Source of the DNA: Whitmania pigra
Lineage: Eukaryota; Annelida; Clitellata; Hirudinida; Haemopidae
Reading direction: 5' to 3'
Assembly: GCA_021613335.1 (NCBI GenBank)
Contig: JAJTWR010000395.1
Location: 208,501-272,500, forward strand
DNA length: 64,000 nucleotides
A program made the translations under genes and the position numbers. The notes below the pieces were generated by a model. It saw nothing but the letters and a program-made list of their open reading frames with translations, made no database searches and was not told the origin of the DNA. Numbering within the stretch: the first letter of the stretch is position 1; each line of letters opens with the position of its first letter. Below, piece by piece: positions 12,509-24,892 of this stretch.

Positions 12509-14155
12509 GATTGAACGAAAAGGAGGAGACGAAAAGGAGAGATTGTGCGTTCCTAGTGAGGGAACATTTATATTTAGGGTCATCTCCGAAAAAGCTCCTA
12601 TCCTATGTCTGTGTCTATTAATGGAATGCATCGATAGTTAATCGATAGTATCGGTATCGGCGATAAGACATCGGTCGTCTAATGGATTGATTGGCTGGTT
12701 GGTTGTTTGGTTGATTGATTTAATCAGTGATTGAAAAGAATCTTCATTGATTGATGTTTAGTTGCATGACTTAACTGGCTTACAAAATAATTGTTCGATA
12801 ATTACAATTTTACAAGAGAGTCTCATTAGGTAATTAATCAGTAATAGCATAAAATAAATAATTCGTGATCATACAAATTATTACAATATAATAACGTTGT
12901 TATAATATAGCATTAATTTATTATTTCTTGCGTTGTTGGCAAATTATCGCAGAAATGGGTATTGTTTGAACGTTGTGATAAAATCTTATTATTACCCTGA
13001 CCACGATTACGGTGCACGTTGAAAACTGATTATAATTAACTAAATAATTAATTTGTTTATTTCTGCATTAATTAGGAGATTATATTATTATTATTTATTA
13101 TTTATTTAATCAACATTTCCAAGAAATTTATTGCTTTCAACATTTGTATCAGCTTGATGTCAATAATCGCTTAATAAAGCAAAAATACATGGGTTGCATA
13201 ATTAAGGCTAATGAGTATTCACAAATTCACTGCCATTTTTTAAAGTTATTACAAAAAATATATTAACATAAAAAGTTATTTTAAGTTAACTTGAAATAAT
13301 TTTTTGTAATAAATTTTATTAGATATTTATTAATTTTATTGATCTGATTATTTATATGATTTTAATATTATTATTAAATATTGATTAAATTTAATAATAT
13401 ACATTTACCGTAATTATTTTAAAATATTTAGTCGATTGGAGAAATAAAGTCGTTATAGCGAGCGATAATAAGGCGAAATCGTTCGTGATTGGAGGAAAAT
13501 TGGACAACAATTTCATAATCATCACAATCCTATTATTAACATTATTTTGATTATTATTATTATTATTGTTGTTATTGTTGTTGCCGTTGTTACTATTGTT
13601 ACTAGTTGTTAATATTATTATCATCATAGTTGTTGTCGGTGATGATGATAGTGATGTTCTTAAAACCAATGGATTTTGCGCCATGAACATCTTCTTATCG
13701 ACCAGGTGAGTAATGGCTCTTTGCATTTGATTTCTTCGACTTTTATCATCATCATCAGCAGCAGCAGAAGCATAAAGGGATTTTTAATTAGTTAATTAAA
13801 TAATTAATGTAATCGTCAAACTACATTAATTAATCATTTTTGTGATTAGGTAATTAATTGATTAATAGCTCATCAATTACTAATTGATATTAGCACAACG
13901 TAATTATTATAATTATTATGATTTCTCAATAATAATATTAATAATAGTGGCATTAATAATATTATTAATAACAATAATAACAAGTTCATTTGGTTCTTAA
14001 AATTAAAGTGGAATTAGCAAGCTAAAACTTTTAAAACTTTTTTATCTAAATTAAAAACATTAATTTTGTTTTTTTTTTAGAAACAGCACAAATTAAATGA
14101 TCGATATCATCGTCACCACCATTTTAGGGAGAACGAAGAGTGCCAACAATAAACC

Positions 14156-14788
14156 ATGATGAAGAGTTTTCCTTCGATCCCTTTTCTCGTCGTTGTCTTC
14201 ATCTTCTCCGTGACGTCATCATCGTCATCATCATCACCATCATCATCTGTATCATCATCGTCATTGTTATCATCAATAGCATTGTCATCATTTTCACCAT
14301 TAATAACCCCTTTATCGTCGTCGTCATCATCATCATCATCACCGTTAACTAGGACATATGCGTCGTCATCATCAACTCCTCCATTGTGGTCATCATCACC
14401 ACATGCAACATCATCATCATCATCATCATCATCATCTTCTTCTTCTTCTTCTTCTCTTCTTCTTCTTCATTTCAAAACAACAATGAGGACGTCAAGGGAT
14501 TAGGAGTTACATCGTCGCTTCAAAAGGCTTTGAATTCGGGATCGTCATCATCATTACCTTCGTCACCATCATCATCACCAACACCGTCATCACCATCATC
14601 ACCATCATTTGTTCCAATGCAGCCGTCGACAATAGCAACTTTATCGTCATCAGCATCACAAACATCTTCATTATTAACACAAAAATCACCAAAGCCATTG
14701 TCATTATCATTACCGGCACCACCATCATCATCATCATCATCATCATCATCAGCATCATCATCATCATCATCACATCATCATCATCATC

Positions 14789-14831
<43 letters not shown>

Positions 14832-15404
14832 TATTATTATCATCATCGTCGTCGTCGCCATCATCATCATCATTGTCGTCTGGTGATCTGTCGAAATCGT
14901 CGACGGATGCTCTTCTAAACTTAAGACAATCCGGGTACAAATACAACGTTTCGCTGTCAACATCATCCTCATCAACGGCAACAACATCATCATCAACGAC
15001 AACATCATCGTCGTCGTCGCCATCATCATCAACGACATCATCATCATCATCACCATTATGGCCAGCTTCATCATCACAAAAAACAAAGAGACACCAAAAG
15101 AGAACAGCAAACCACAACTACCATCATCATCATCATCATCATCAACATCAACAACATCACCATGGTACCACAGCCACGCGTCTGAAATGTCCCCCTTGCG
15201 ACAAAGTCCATTGCACCCCGAAGCGACCCTCTGCCCTCAGGTGCCCTGGGTCAGTGGTCAAGGGGGTTTGCGGCTGCTGCCCCGTCTGCGCCAGACAGGA
15301 GGGTCAGAGTTGCGGTGGACCGTGGAACTACCTGGGAACCTGTGACGTGCACCTGCGCTGCTATCGTCTCGAATTAGAAACAGAAGAAGACGACGATTAC
15401 GATT

Positions 15405-15435
<31 letters not shown>

Positions 15436-16194
15436 CGATGATGATGATGATGATTACGTCAACGACGCAGGCGTCTTCGGTTACTATGACGACGACGATA
15501 GCAATGACGACAATGATAATGATGATGATGATGACGGTGAGAAGGGAGACGGCCCTAAAATTCAAAAGCTTGCCCACAATGGCTCCATCGCGATTCACTC
15601 CATCGGGCACGCGGTCGACCACTCACCAAACCCGACTGTCATGGCGACCACGAAACGCGTCCGACATCATTATCATTACGATCCGGCGACACCGACCGCA
15701 GGAGCGACAGCCAACTTAGCAGCTGCGAATAGACGAAACAAGGGGATATTCGAACCGGCTACCTCTGACGATCCTGCCGTCAAAGTAGGCAACGGCAGGA
15801 AGCCGGGCCACCAACGGCAAACGCCCGGGCGATTTCCCCGTCCGGTCATCATGACGACAGAAGATAAGGACGACGAAGAGGAGGAAGGCACGTGCGTAAA
15901 GCTCTCTGATGTCAGAGGTTGTCGATGATCGTTATCATCACCGCCATTATTATCACCATCATCAGCATCATCATCAAACATCGTCGACGTCATCATCATG
16001 ATCATCATCATCATCATCTTGTTAAAGTTTCCATCAACGAGACATGACAGTTGCTCGTGTCGAGCAATTGGAAGAAATTGATATGTAGGAGCTCTCAAAA
16101 TAATAATAATAATAATAATATAATAATAATAATAATAATATAATAATAATAATAATGATAATAACAACAACAACAATAATAATAATAATAATAA

Positions 16195-16241
<47 letters not shown>

Positions 16242-16314
16242 TAATAATATAATAATATAATAATAATAATAATAATAATAATATAATAATATAATAATAA
16301 TAATAATAATAATC

Positions 16315-16349
<35 letters not shown>

Positions 16350-16378
16350 CATAATAATAATAATAATAATAATAATAC

Positions 16379-16461
<83 letters not shown>

Positions 16462-17858
16462 TGTAGTAATAATAATAGTAATCCTCATAATAAGAAAACA
16501 GTGGAACCCACTTATCTCGAACTCGGTTAACTCGCCAACCCTATTAAATCGATGTTTTTGAAGCGGAACGGCCAAATTCCCACTTTGTCGTAGCATTTTC
16601 CCATCGGTTACGTTGATTCTTTTATGTCGCCGAACCCAATTCGCTCTCGATGATTTTGTCTGAGGGATAACACGCTGTAGCTATTCTGATTATTTTTTGT
16701 CCCAAAAATGTGTTAATGGAAGATATGTTAATAGAAAACTGGACAATCCGTCAATAGAGAAAACTATGAAATCATATTGCAGCCAGAAAAAGGAACAACA
16801 TCTGCAGACTTCAGTCGTCTGCATGGCATTCCAGCAAACTCCATTTCACGATGGGCAAAGAAGGCCTACTTGCTAAAGTTAATGTACGAGAAGTATGTCT
16901 TTGATCCAGCAAGAAAAAAACGGAAAATGTCCGAGCACGAAGATGTCGACGATGCAGTACTTTAATTGTTCACAAATTTGCAGAAATTACAAAACTTTCC
17001 GTCAATGGTCCCTGGCTGCCAATGTGGGACGTCCTGACTTTAAAGCTTGTCAGAGGTGGCTGGAGCGTTTCAAAAAGTTCAAAAAACCATTGTCTTCAAA
17101 GCAATTTGTGGAGAGAATTCAACAACGGTTCAATCAGGAGCCAGTGGATTCATGGTTGAGCACTCGAATAAGAACAATCTTGGACATCTGTGAGAGTCTG
17201 ATCATTTTTAATGGTGAAATGATGAAACTGAGGTGCTTTGGAAACGCCTTCCAGACAAGACTGTAGAAGGCTTGTCACGGTGGAAAAATGTCGAAGGACC
17301 GATTTAGAGTGCTAGTTGCTGCTGACATGGATGTAAGCCAAAATGCATTTTGTTGTTGGCAATATAAAATGCTGTTATCAATATAAAATATCAACTGCTG
17401 TTGCGCAACAAAAACATGTATATTCTTATTTATTAATGCACATTATGTACCTAAATAAATTTCAAGATCATGTTAATATATTGCCGCCATATTGATTTTC
17501 GCTTACCTCGATCATCGGTTGTCTCGACGCTTTTTGAAAAACCCCTAATTAGGCCGGCGACATAACCGGGTTCGACTGTAATGCCATCTTAAATATTGAT
17601 TTTATAAATTACAGAAATATAATTACGTTCTGATTTCTATCGTTCAATCTATTGTAATAATAACAATGCTAAAAGTCGCCATCTTTCCCAATGACTATTT
17701 GATGGTAGTGCATCATCATCACCACCGCCACAGTCATCATCTCATCATCATCAAGGTTATGATGTTGTCATCTTTTAATCACCAGCAATAAACTATTAAC
17801 TATCCTCTTGTTACAATGTGACACCATCATTGCACGGGATTTGATGATGATGATGATA

Positions 17859-17918
<60 letters not shown>

Positions 17919-17945
17919 GATGATGATGGATGATGATGATGATGA

Positions 17946-17987
<42 letters not shown>

Positions 17988-20085
17988 GTGATGATGATAA
18001 TAATGATGATGATGAAGAGGAGGAGGAGGACACGTTATATGATTCTAACCATCATCCCCTCATTATCATAATTTATTCTTCCGCCAGGATCGCACGTCCC
18101 CAACATCCCTCCTCAACAGCAGCTCGATGGAAGTTATCATCGTCGGCGTCATCATCATCATCATCATCCTCGTATTCCGCGCAATGATGATGATGATGAT
18201 GGTGACGCATTCGGTGATGAACAAGATGAGGCAGAACGAGTCGACGATGTACTTGATTCCAAGTCATTGAGGCGACGTCATCAACAACATGATCATCATC
18301 ATCATCATCACCTAAAGAACGTCAGCAGCGTCAGCGGGAAAAGAAGCGCTAAGATCAGAAGCGCAAAGAAGGAAGATGGCAAAAAGCTTGTCAACAGCAG
18401 AAAGAATGCTGGAAATGGACAAGAAATTATCAACAACAAAAACAGCAACCATAAGAACAATAATCATAATCATAATCATAATAAGAAAAAAATCAAAATG
18501 ACCAGCAAACGCCACAATAATCATCATCGTCATCATCAAAAATTAGCGGAACGCAAGCAGACGACTCAGACGGAAAAGAAGCGCCAGAAGATTCCAAAGA
18601 ACAGAAACAACAACAACAACGACGACGACAGCAACAAGATGAACGCCAACAGCGACAACAAAGTTCAAACAACCAACAGCGGGAAAAAGTTGAATTCTTC
18701 CTCAGCCAAGGTCAAAGACCCAAATGCACCTAAAGGTCACTTTGGCTCGAAGAGGAACAAAAAAGAAGGCGGTAAAAGGCAGACGCCATCGACGCAAGTC
18801 AGAGAAACCGAGAAGCGGAAGTCGTCCTCGTCGCCACGGCGACGCTTGCACGCCATTTCCAATGGCAACAGGAAAAGCAAGACGCCGCCCTTGGAAACCA
18901 AGATCGACAAGAACGAGACCGAGACCTTTCGAGGATGCAGGCCGAGATGCACCTTCAAGTATTGCCATGACAACGCCGACGCCATCTGTTCACTAGGAGA
19001 CAGGTGAGTTGAATTGATTAATGATGGACCGCCTTGGTGATTAGCCATGCTGCCTGTTGAATATTAATGAGCTAGTATGGATGTGTGAAGCTATGTGTGT
19101 GTAATTGTGTTTATAATTATGTGTATATGTTGGCGTCTACTCATTCATCGACTGTTATTTCATTTGCCATAATTCCATCTCCTCTTTTTCAATCCATCCA
19201 TCCTTTCAACCATCTGTTCATCCATCCATCCATCCATCCATCCATCCATCCATCCATCCATTCATCCATCTTTCCAAGCTCTTCCATTCATCAAGCGTTA
19301 TCAATATTTATGTTCGCGTATTTATGCCAGTCCTAATTGGGCCACTTAAACACGTTGTTAAAATACTGCGTCTTCCTCCGGAGGTGGGTAATTGGTGAGG
19401 CGCTGGCTGTGATGGTGACTGACCTCGGGGTCACTGAGACTGATTAGGAGAAATTTTTGAGATCTGCGAGGGTTTGAGAACATTAAATTATAATAAATCA
19501 TGACTTTTTGGCTTTTATTTTACCAAATCAGCATAACATTGGAGCCAGAAATTTCTGGCTGTTTTAATTGTCATGGTGATAGGCTCTCATTCGGCCTCTT
19601 ACCTCATTGGTCACTCCAGCGGACCTATCCCAGGCTCACCCACTCAGCATGTGTCCATGATTGTACCCACGCAATTCTCAAATCTCATTCCACAACCTTG
19701 TGAGGCGATCAATGTCAAGGTCATCCTACGAAAAGGAAGAAACTAAATTCTAAAGTAGCGCCATTGCCCCGGCGCTATTCATGTCAACGCAGTCCATTTA
19801 TGTAGCGCGACATAAGAATTCACTCAACCGCAGAGCTTTATGGGGTCCCTGTGGACTTACAGAGCGACCTTAATGGTGCATTTTTATGGCAATGCCTACA
19901 GCTACTGTCTGACCAACCAGAATAGATCTTCCTAATGCTGTATCATGATTGCATTATTGATATTGATGCATTCGACGATGACGATTTAATAATTAATAAT
20001 TGAATTAGCATGTAAATCATAATTATAATACCATGCTGTTATATTATTATTATTATTATTATGGTTAATTATTATTATTGGTTTA

Positions 20086-20168
<83 letters not shown>

Positions 20169-20185
20169 ATTATTATTATATTATT

Positions 20186-20283
<98 letters not shown>

Positions 20284-20318
20284 GATTAGTATTATTAAAT
20301 TATTATTATTATTATTAA

Positions 20319-20357
<39 letters not shown>

Positions 20358-20593
20358 GAATTATTTTTACACTTGCAAGAGCCCACTCGATCATCGTTCA
20401 GACATGTTCCACACCAGGATGCCGTTAATTTAAAAAAACAGAATTTTTTTATTCAATTTGTTGAAATAAAAAAAAATAATCGAAAAAAGCGATCATGTTA
20501 AGAATTCCATTTGCATGGCAGATATTGTCTTTTCGATTCGGGAATTCAGTTTAATTATTATTATTTATTATTATTATTATTATTATGGATTAG

Positions 20594-20635
<42 letters not shown>

Positions 20636-20637
20636 TT

Positions 20638-20682
<45 letters not shown>

Positions 20683-23600
20683 TTATTAGTATTATATTAT
20701 TATTATATTATTATTATTGTTATTATTATTATGATTATTATTATTATTATTTATTATTATTATTTATGATTATTATTATTATTTATTATTATTATTATTA
20801 TTATGTATTACTGTTTTTACTATTATTATTACTGTTTTTATTATTATTACTATTATCTTTATTATCGTTATTATTATAATTATTTTTTTTTGTAGTATTT
20901 ATTATATTTGTTATATTAATTATAAATAATATTTGTTCAGTACAACTAATATTTATAATATTAAATATAGTAATAATAATAATAATTATAATTATAATAA
21001 TTATTTTGTAACTAACATACATCTCATTAGATTGCAAATACAGGTACAGATGCTTTCTTAAGTGGAACTTAAATTACTGCTTTTTTACGCTTTTAAATCT
21101 TTAAATCTTTAAATTACAATAAAAAAACGTTTTTTTTAAACCCGTTCAAAAGTTTTTTAAGAATTGATGTTCATTAGCCTTCTTCTTCCTTGACATCATC
21201 ATCATCATCATGAATCACCATGAGTCACCATTATCATTATCATTATCATCGTCATCATCTTCGTTAATTCCAACTGTAAAGCGATATCATTGTCATTTTG
21301 TCACCATAGCCATCATCGACGCCAAAATTTACCATTAACAATATTAACTAAAATTTATTACAATAACGGTGAATAATTAAACAATTGTTATTAATATGTT
21401 TGTTATATCTTAATTGTTTTTATAAAATTATTATAAATAGTTAAAAATAGTTGCGGGTTATCCACATGTGCAAAAAAAATCCATTTGCATATTTGTGCAC
21501 TCAAAGCAAGAATGGACCTCAAAAGTTCAGAAAATGGCGCGAAAATAAGCAGGCATCTGTTGTTCTGTGCTGCCAAAAACAACAACAGACTTGTCAATGC
21601 TTTGTTTCGGCGGTTGTAGTTCAATTTTTATAGCGCCTCGAGGAGACGTTCATCCAATCCCGTTGAGTTTTCCGACGAGATAGGCTGGTGCGCTGACTTG
21701 GCGCCACTTAAATAATTGAGCGCTGAAGAGGCACTAGTGAGCGCTTCCTGTTGCGAATGTAATTTCCAGCTAGGATTTGTAATTGTGCGTAAGAAATCTT
21801 TTCGAAACAAGAGACTTCAGAGTTCTGCCGGAGAGATTTGCTGAATGTTGTTGCTGTTTTTTTTTTATTAACTTATGTTACGTAACTGAATGATCAGTAC
21901 GATGATTCCGCATCTGTGTTCGAATAACTGGTAGGAGGCGGCAGTATTGGCCATGTGATATTACAGATTCTTTGAAATTGCAAAAAAAACAAACAACCTT
22001 AAATGTAATCTTAGCGTGTCATCTGTAATAAATATCAAGTGTCAGAACAAATAAATATGACAGTCATAATATGAATTAATGAGTGAATTGCTGGCAGGAT
22101 CATGCATAGAGGTCTGGCTTGGAGCCACTTGTGTTAATATTGGATGATCCTAATTCACACTTTCTCATCCTCAAGGTCGGTCATGGTTGTCTATCATCAA
22201 CATTATCATCATCGTCGTCGTTATCATCATCATCATCATCATCGTTGTCATCGTCATCGTCATCATCATCATCATCATCATCGTTGTCATCGTCATCGCC
22301 ATCGTCATTGCCCTCGTCGTCGTCTTACAGCACTATCAATGAAAAAGATTACAGTAACTGTTTTTTATGAAATCTTACAATATCAATCATAAAAATAATA
22401 ATAATATATATTAATAATAATAATATCTGGTAAAGTAAAGTATTAACAACAGTTAAAGCATTCAGACTAAATTCAGTATCTTCCAAAGCCATATCCATGC
22501 GTGGGTACCTATTTCTTCGTCAAGTGTTCGTAAGTGGGTCCCACGTCGAATCGAGATTATTGTGTGCTGGGGGCACTTTTTCGCCTCATATTTCAGCAAT
22601 TGTCGCATACTTTTTCGCAAAGGTGAAAAGTATTGAGAGAACGTGTGGGGATAAGGTAATGTGAGAAAATTAATTAATTGCAGGGTAATTGATTTGTTAA
22701 TCGGTGTAATATGGTTGAGAAATTGATGTTGTGTTGTAATATTAACAATAAATTGGGTCGATGCAATAACACTTAAATATAATTGTTACAGTTGATTTTA
22801 TAAGGAAAAAACAGTTGATTTTACAGTGATGATTTTATAGATGTATATTTTACATTTACGACATTTATAAATAAAGATTCGGCACTCAGTTACAAAACTT
22901 TAATGAGAGTTTGTTGGAGAAATGTTTTGTTCAATAGAACACATTTTGTTACTAAACAAAAAACAGTCATTAAATTAATTAAATATAAATTAATCATTAA
23001 AATGTTTCAAAATTCTCTTATAAAAAAGAAACTTATCACTTCACTTATCGGCTTAAAATATTCAAATCTAAAGCATTAAATTCAACACGACAATACCTAT
23101 TTACTAACACTAACATTATTAATCAACCCAGACTGCCAAATTCTACCATTTCTGAGTCTGACAATGAGGGATGTCATGCCCCCTGTAGGCATACCTCTTG
23201 TGCCAGCTGCACCCTGATCAGGGACGATAAGAAGATTAAAGACAGGTGTGGTTCCTGTCGACAGGACGATCGGCAATGCCTCAAAAGATTTGGAGCTTGC
23301 GTCAAAAGGATCAGTAGTTGCTACAAACCATACTGTCCTCAGTGGCAGGTAAGCGTACATGTGTAAGTAAGAATATTCCTCGACATTATGTTTGCAACCG
23401 GTGCCAAAGCAGCAATGGAATAATTGATTTATTCCTACTACGTCCCTCATCCAAGCACAGATAACATAGCAATAGATAACAGATCCTTATTGCCTCACTC
23501 TAACCTTTCTTCACCGTAGCTGCAATGACATAACCTGGTGATATCACACTTTGATGCTTTATTTGTATTAAGCAAATGTTAACACAGACTACTTCCATAA

Positions 23601-23744
23601 AAAAATTCTAATCGAAATCTTAATTTCTCATAGGTTGGAAGACCGAGCAGAACCAGCAGTAAGAAAGAAACTAGTGGCTCGTCCGAGGTCACCCACCCGC
23701 TCGGACCCTTCAGGTTTAAATGCCTGCTGCCCAGGTGTCCCTGA
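14156..23744 (+). CDS. secreted IGFBP-domain protein with Ser-, His-, Asp- and Lys-rich tracts
   Basis: Unnamed protein in four putative exons: 14156-about 15917, about 18079-19003, 23132-23348 and 23634-23744. The start ([19 protein letters not shown]) looks like a signal peptide. A long serine-rich region follows, then a His stretch, then an IGFBP N-terminal domain at about 15187-15366 with the signature [20 protein letters not shown] poly-Asp/Tyr segment (15395-15540), a basic K/R/N-rich exon and a cysteine-rich C-terminus ([11 protein letters not shown] ... [14 protein letters not shown] ... KCLLPRCP) complete it. The last two junctions join in phase. Inside the serine region the frame changes three times by one base (near 14450, 14768 and 14787), and the changes sum to a whole codon. 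The donor ending exon 1 is uncertain. IGFBP N-domains occur in extracellular proteins; the function here is unknown. Confidence 0.65.
14219..14875 (+). repeat. coding ATC/TCA microsatellites of the IGFBP gene
   Basis: Several (TCA)n, (TTC)n and (GTC)n runs that read as poly-Ser in the proposed frame. One-base gaps in the repeat register near 14450, 14768 and 14787 shift the frame. Confidence 0.75.
16098..16462 (+). repeat. (AAT)n microsatellite
   Basis: About 360 bases of AAT repeats broken by AT dinucleotide slips, in the first intron of the IGFBP-domain gene. Confidence 0.95.
16498..17578 (+). mobile_element. decayed pogo/Tigger-type DNA transposon
   Basis: About 1.1 kb in the first IGFBP-gene intron. 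The left end reads CAGTGGAACCCACTTATCTC and the right end, reverse-complemented, reads CAGTCGAACCCGGTTATGTC: matching terminal inverted repeats of the pogo/Tigger type (Tc1/mariner superfamily). A TA follows the right end; a clean TA duplication on the left is not visible. A broken transposase lies between. Confidence 0.75.
16777..17330 (+). pseudogene. Tigger-like transposase remnant
   Basis: Broken reading frame between the inverted repeats. The first part reads [20 protein letters not shown], a helix-turn-helix segment, then the HEDVDDAVL motif that precedes the CENP-B-type DNA-binding domain. After a stop and frame change it continues with [20 protein letters not shown]. Last come a corrupted NADETG-like catalytic region ([13 protein letters not shown]) and [20 protein letters not shown]. 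The first catalytic Asp is lost, so this copy cannot be active. Confidence 0.8.
17846..18020 (+). repeat. (GAT)n microsatellite before IGFBP-gene exon 2
   Basis: GAT repeat with small interruptions, ending in a GAGGAGGAG run about 60 bases before the acceptor of the next coding exon. Confidence 0.9.
19199..19266 (+). repeat. (ATCC)n tetranucleotide repeat
   Basis: Short run of the same tetranucleotide as the 12 kb array but in the opposite orientation, in the 4.1 kb third intron of the IGFBP-domain gene. Confidence 0.9.
20041..20820 (+). repeat. (ATT)n microsatellite cluster
   Basis: Two long ATT blocks (20041-20357 and 20555-20806), each broken by single-base slips, separated by about 200 bases of AT-rich DNA. 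Intronic. Confidence 0.95.
22195..22325 (+). repeat. (ATC)n/(GTC)n microsatellite
   Basis: Mixed ATC and GTC/TGTC repeats within the third intron of the IGFBP-domain gene. Confidence 0.85.
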
Positions 23745-23958
23745 TCAACCATTCTACTCCATCAGACCACGCCCTGGTCGCCTCAATAGGAAAAGATTCA
23801 GCAGTATTCAAACAATCTGTGATTATTAAAATCCATCGATGCTTTTCACTGATGCAAACTTTATAAGCCAACAGTTCAAATACATTATCAGGATTAGTTA
23901 CACAATATCTTTAGCTTAAGTCATGGGACTCTGCAGATGTCACATAATATTGCTATGA

Positions 23959-23964
23959 AATAAA
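23959..23964 (+). terminator. polyadenylation signal AATAAA of the IGFBP-domain gene
   Basis: Canonical AATAAA about 215 bases after the proposed stop codon, before the converging RPL32 gene. Confidence 0.5.
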
Positions 23965-24036
23965 ATTGTATCCCAAAGAAACTTGTTGTAATTAATTTTA
24001 AAACGAAAAAGACAACTAGTGCATTGAGTCGACCAT

Positions 24037-24042
24037 TTTATT
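24037..24042 (-). terminator. polyadenylation signal of RPL32
   Basis: AATAAA on the minus strand, 39 bases beyond the RPL32 stop codon. Confidence 0.65.
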
Positions 24043-24080
24043 TATAACAACTGTCCCAGACATTGCAGCGTGCAACTGGC

Positions 24081-24661
24081 CTACTCGTTCTCCTCGGTAC
24101 GGATGCGGGCGAATGGGTTTGTGACCTTTATGGCCAACTGTTGAGCCCTCTCGACCAGCTGCTTGCGCTTCTTGCTCGAAACAGCCTTGGCGATCTCGGC
24201 AGAGTACTTGCCGTTGTTCATCATCAAGACGTTCAACTCCTTTAATTTGTAATCAGGGAAATATTAGTCAAGTAGTTGATATATGATTTTAAGTCTATTT
24301 AAAGAGATTGGAAAATTTAATTTAAATTTAAAATCTTCCACAACAAACCTGGAGGTTGTGGACGAGGACCTTGATGAATCCGTCGCGCTGAACGTGCTTG
24401 GTCTTCTTGTTGGTTCCATAACCAATGCTGGGCATGAGGTACTGTCCCTTGAACCTCCTCCTCACCCTGTTATCAATACCCTTGGGCTTCCTCCAGTTGG
24501 GCTATCAAAAAATATTGCCTTTAAAACCCCGCTCCTCACTTAGAGCAAATTAAATAAGCCATATTTACCCTTAGCTTGACATAACGGTCAGATTGGTGTC
24601 TGATGAACTTCTTGACACGCTTCTTCTCCAACCTTCTCTTAACAAGGGGACGAATAGCCAT
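24081..24661 (-). CDS. RPL32: large ribosomal subunit protein eL32
   Basis: Component of the 60S ribosomal subunit. Three coding exons on the minus strand (24661-24569, 24501-24349, 24239-24081), all joining cleanly. The protein starts [20 protein letters not shown] and contains [45 protein letters not shown] and the end [12 protein letters not shown], matching animal eL32 from end to end at about 134 residues. The ATG lies just after the acceptor of the 5' leader intron, the usual arrangement in ribosomal protein genes. Confidence 0.98.
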
Positions 24662-24874
24662 CTCTCAAGGCTGAAATAAAAAATAACAAAACGTAAGTCC
24701 CAAGATCGGATTTTCAGACATGATGTCGGGCTCGTTCAAATCCACGAGATTTTCATTTAAATAAAATGAAAGCTTAATCGCTTAAAATAAATCCACCGTT
24801 ATCAATTTTGATTTAGTCGAAATGTGATTTAATCGTGCCACAAAACGGCAAAAACAGGCGAAACTCACGCGTAC

Positions 24875-24892
24875 CTTACTAACGAAGAAAAG
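24875..24892 (-). promoter_or_regulatory. RPL32 leader exon with TOP-like start
   Basis: On the minus strand the sequence CTTTTCTTCGTTAGTAAG precedes a GT donor. A C followed by a pyrimidine run is the 5' TOP motif that places ribosomal protein mRNAs under growth-dependent (mTOR/LARP1) translational control. The intron from here to about 24675 ends in a good acceptor before the start codon. The transcription start is inferred. Confidence 0.6.

Larger units (their letters stand above)
10600..14155. other. gene-free microsatellite region
   Basis: About 3.5 kb with no supportable gene. It holds ATT, ATC/GAT, ACG/CGT and ATGG simple repeats. Between 12.65 and 14.1 kb there is AT-rich DNA with scattered TTA/AAT runs. 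Open frames here encode only poly-Ile, poly-Ser, poly-Asp or the MDGW/IHPS repeats of the ATGG array. Confidence 0.7.

Noticed and set aside
11867..12641. Long open frames encoding MDGW and IHPS repeat proteins on both strands
   Set aside because: They arise from the ATGG tetranucleotide, which has no stop in three of its frames; no conserved start, splice site or non-repeat domain.
14770..15117. Asp-rich and Met-rich minus-strand frames
   Set aside because: Antisense of the Ser-coding ATC repeats.
15676..16596. 306-residue minus-strand open frame rich in Ile, Tyr and Leu
   Set aside because: Translation of the AAT microsatellite plus the antisense of the IGFBP-gene exon; low complexity throughout.
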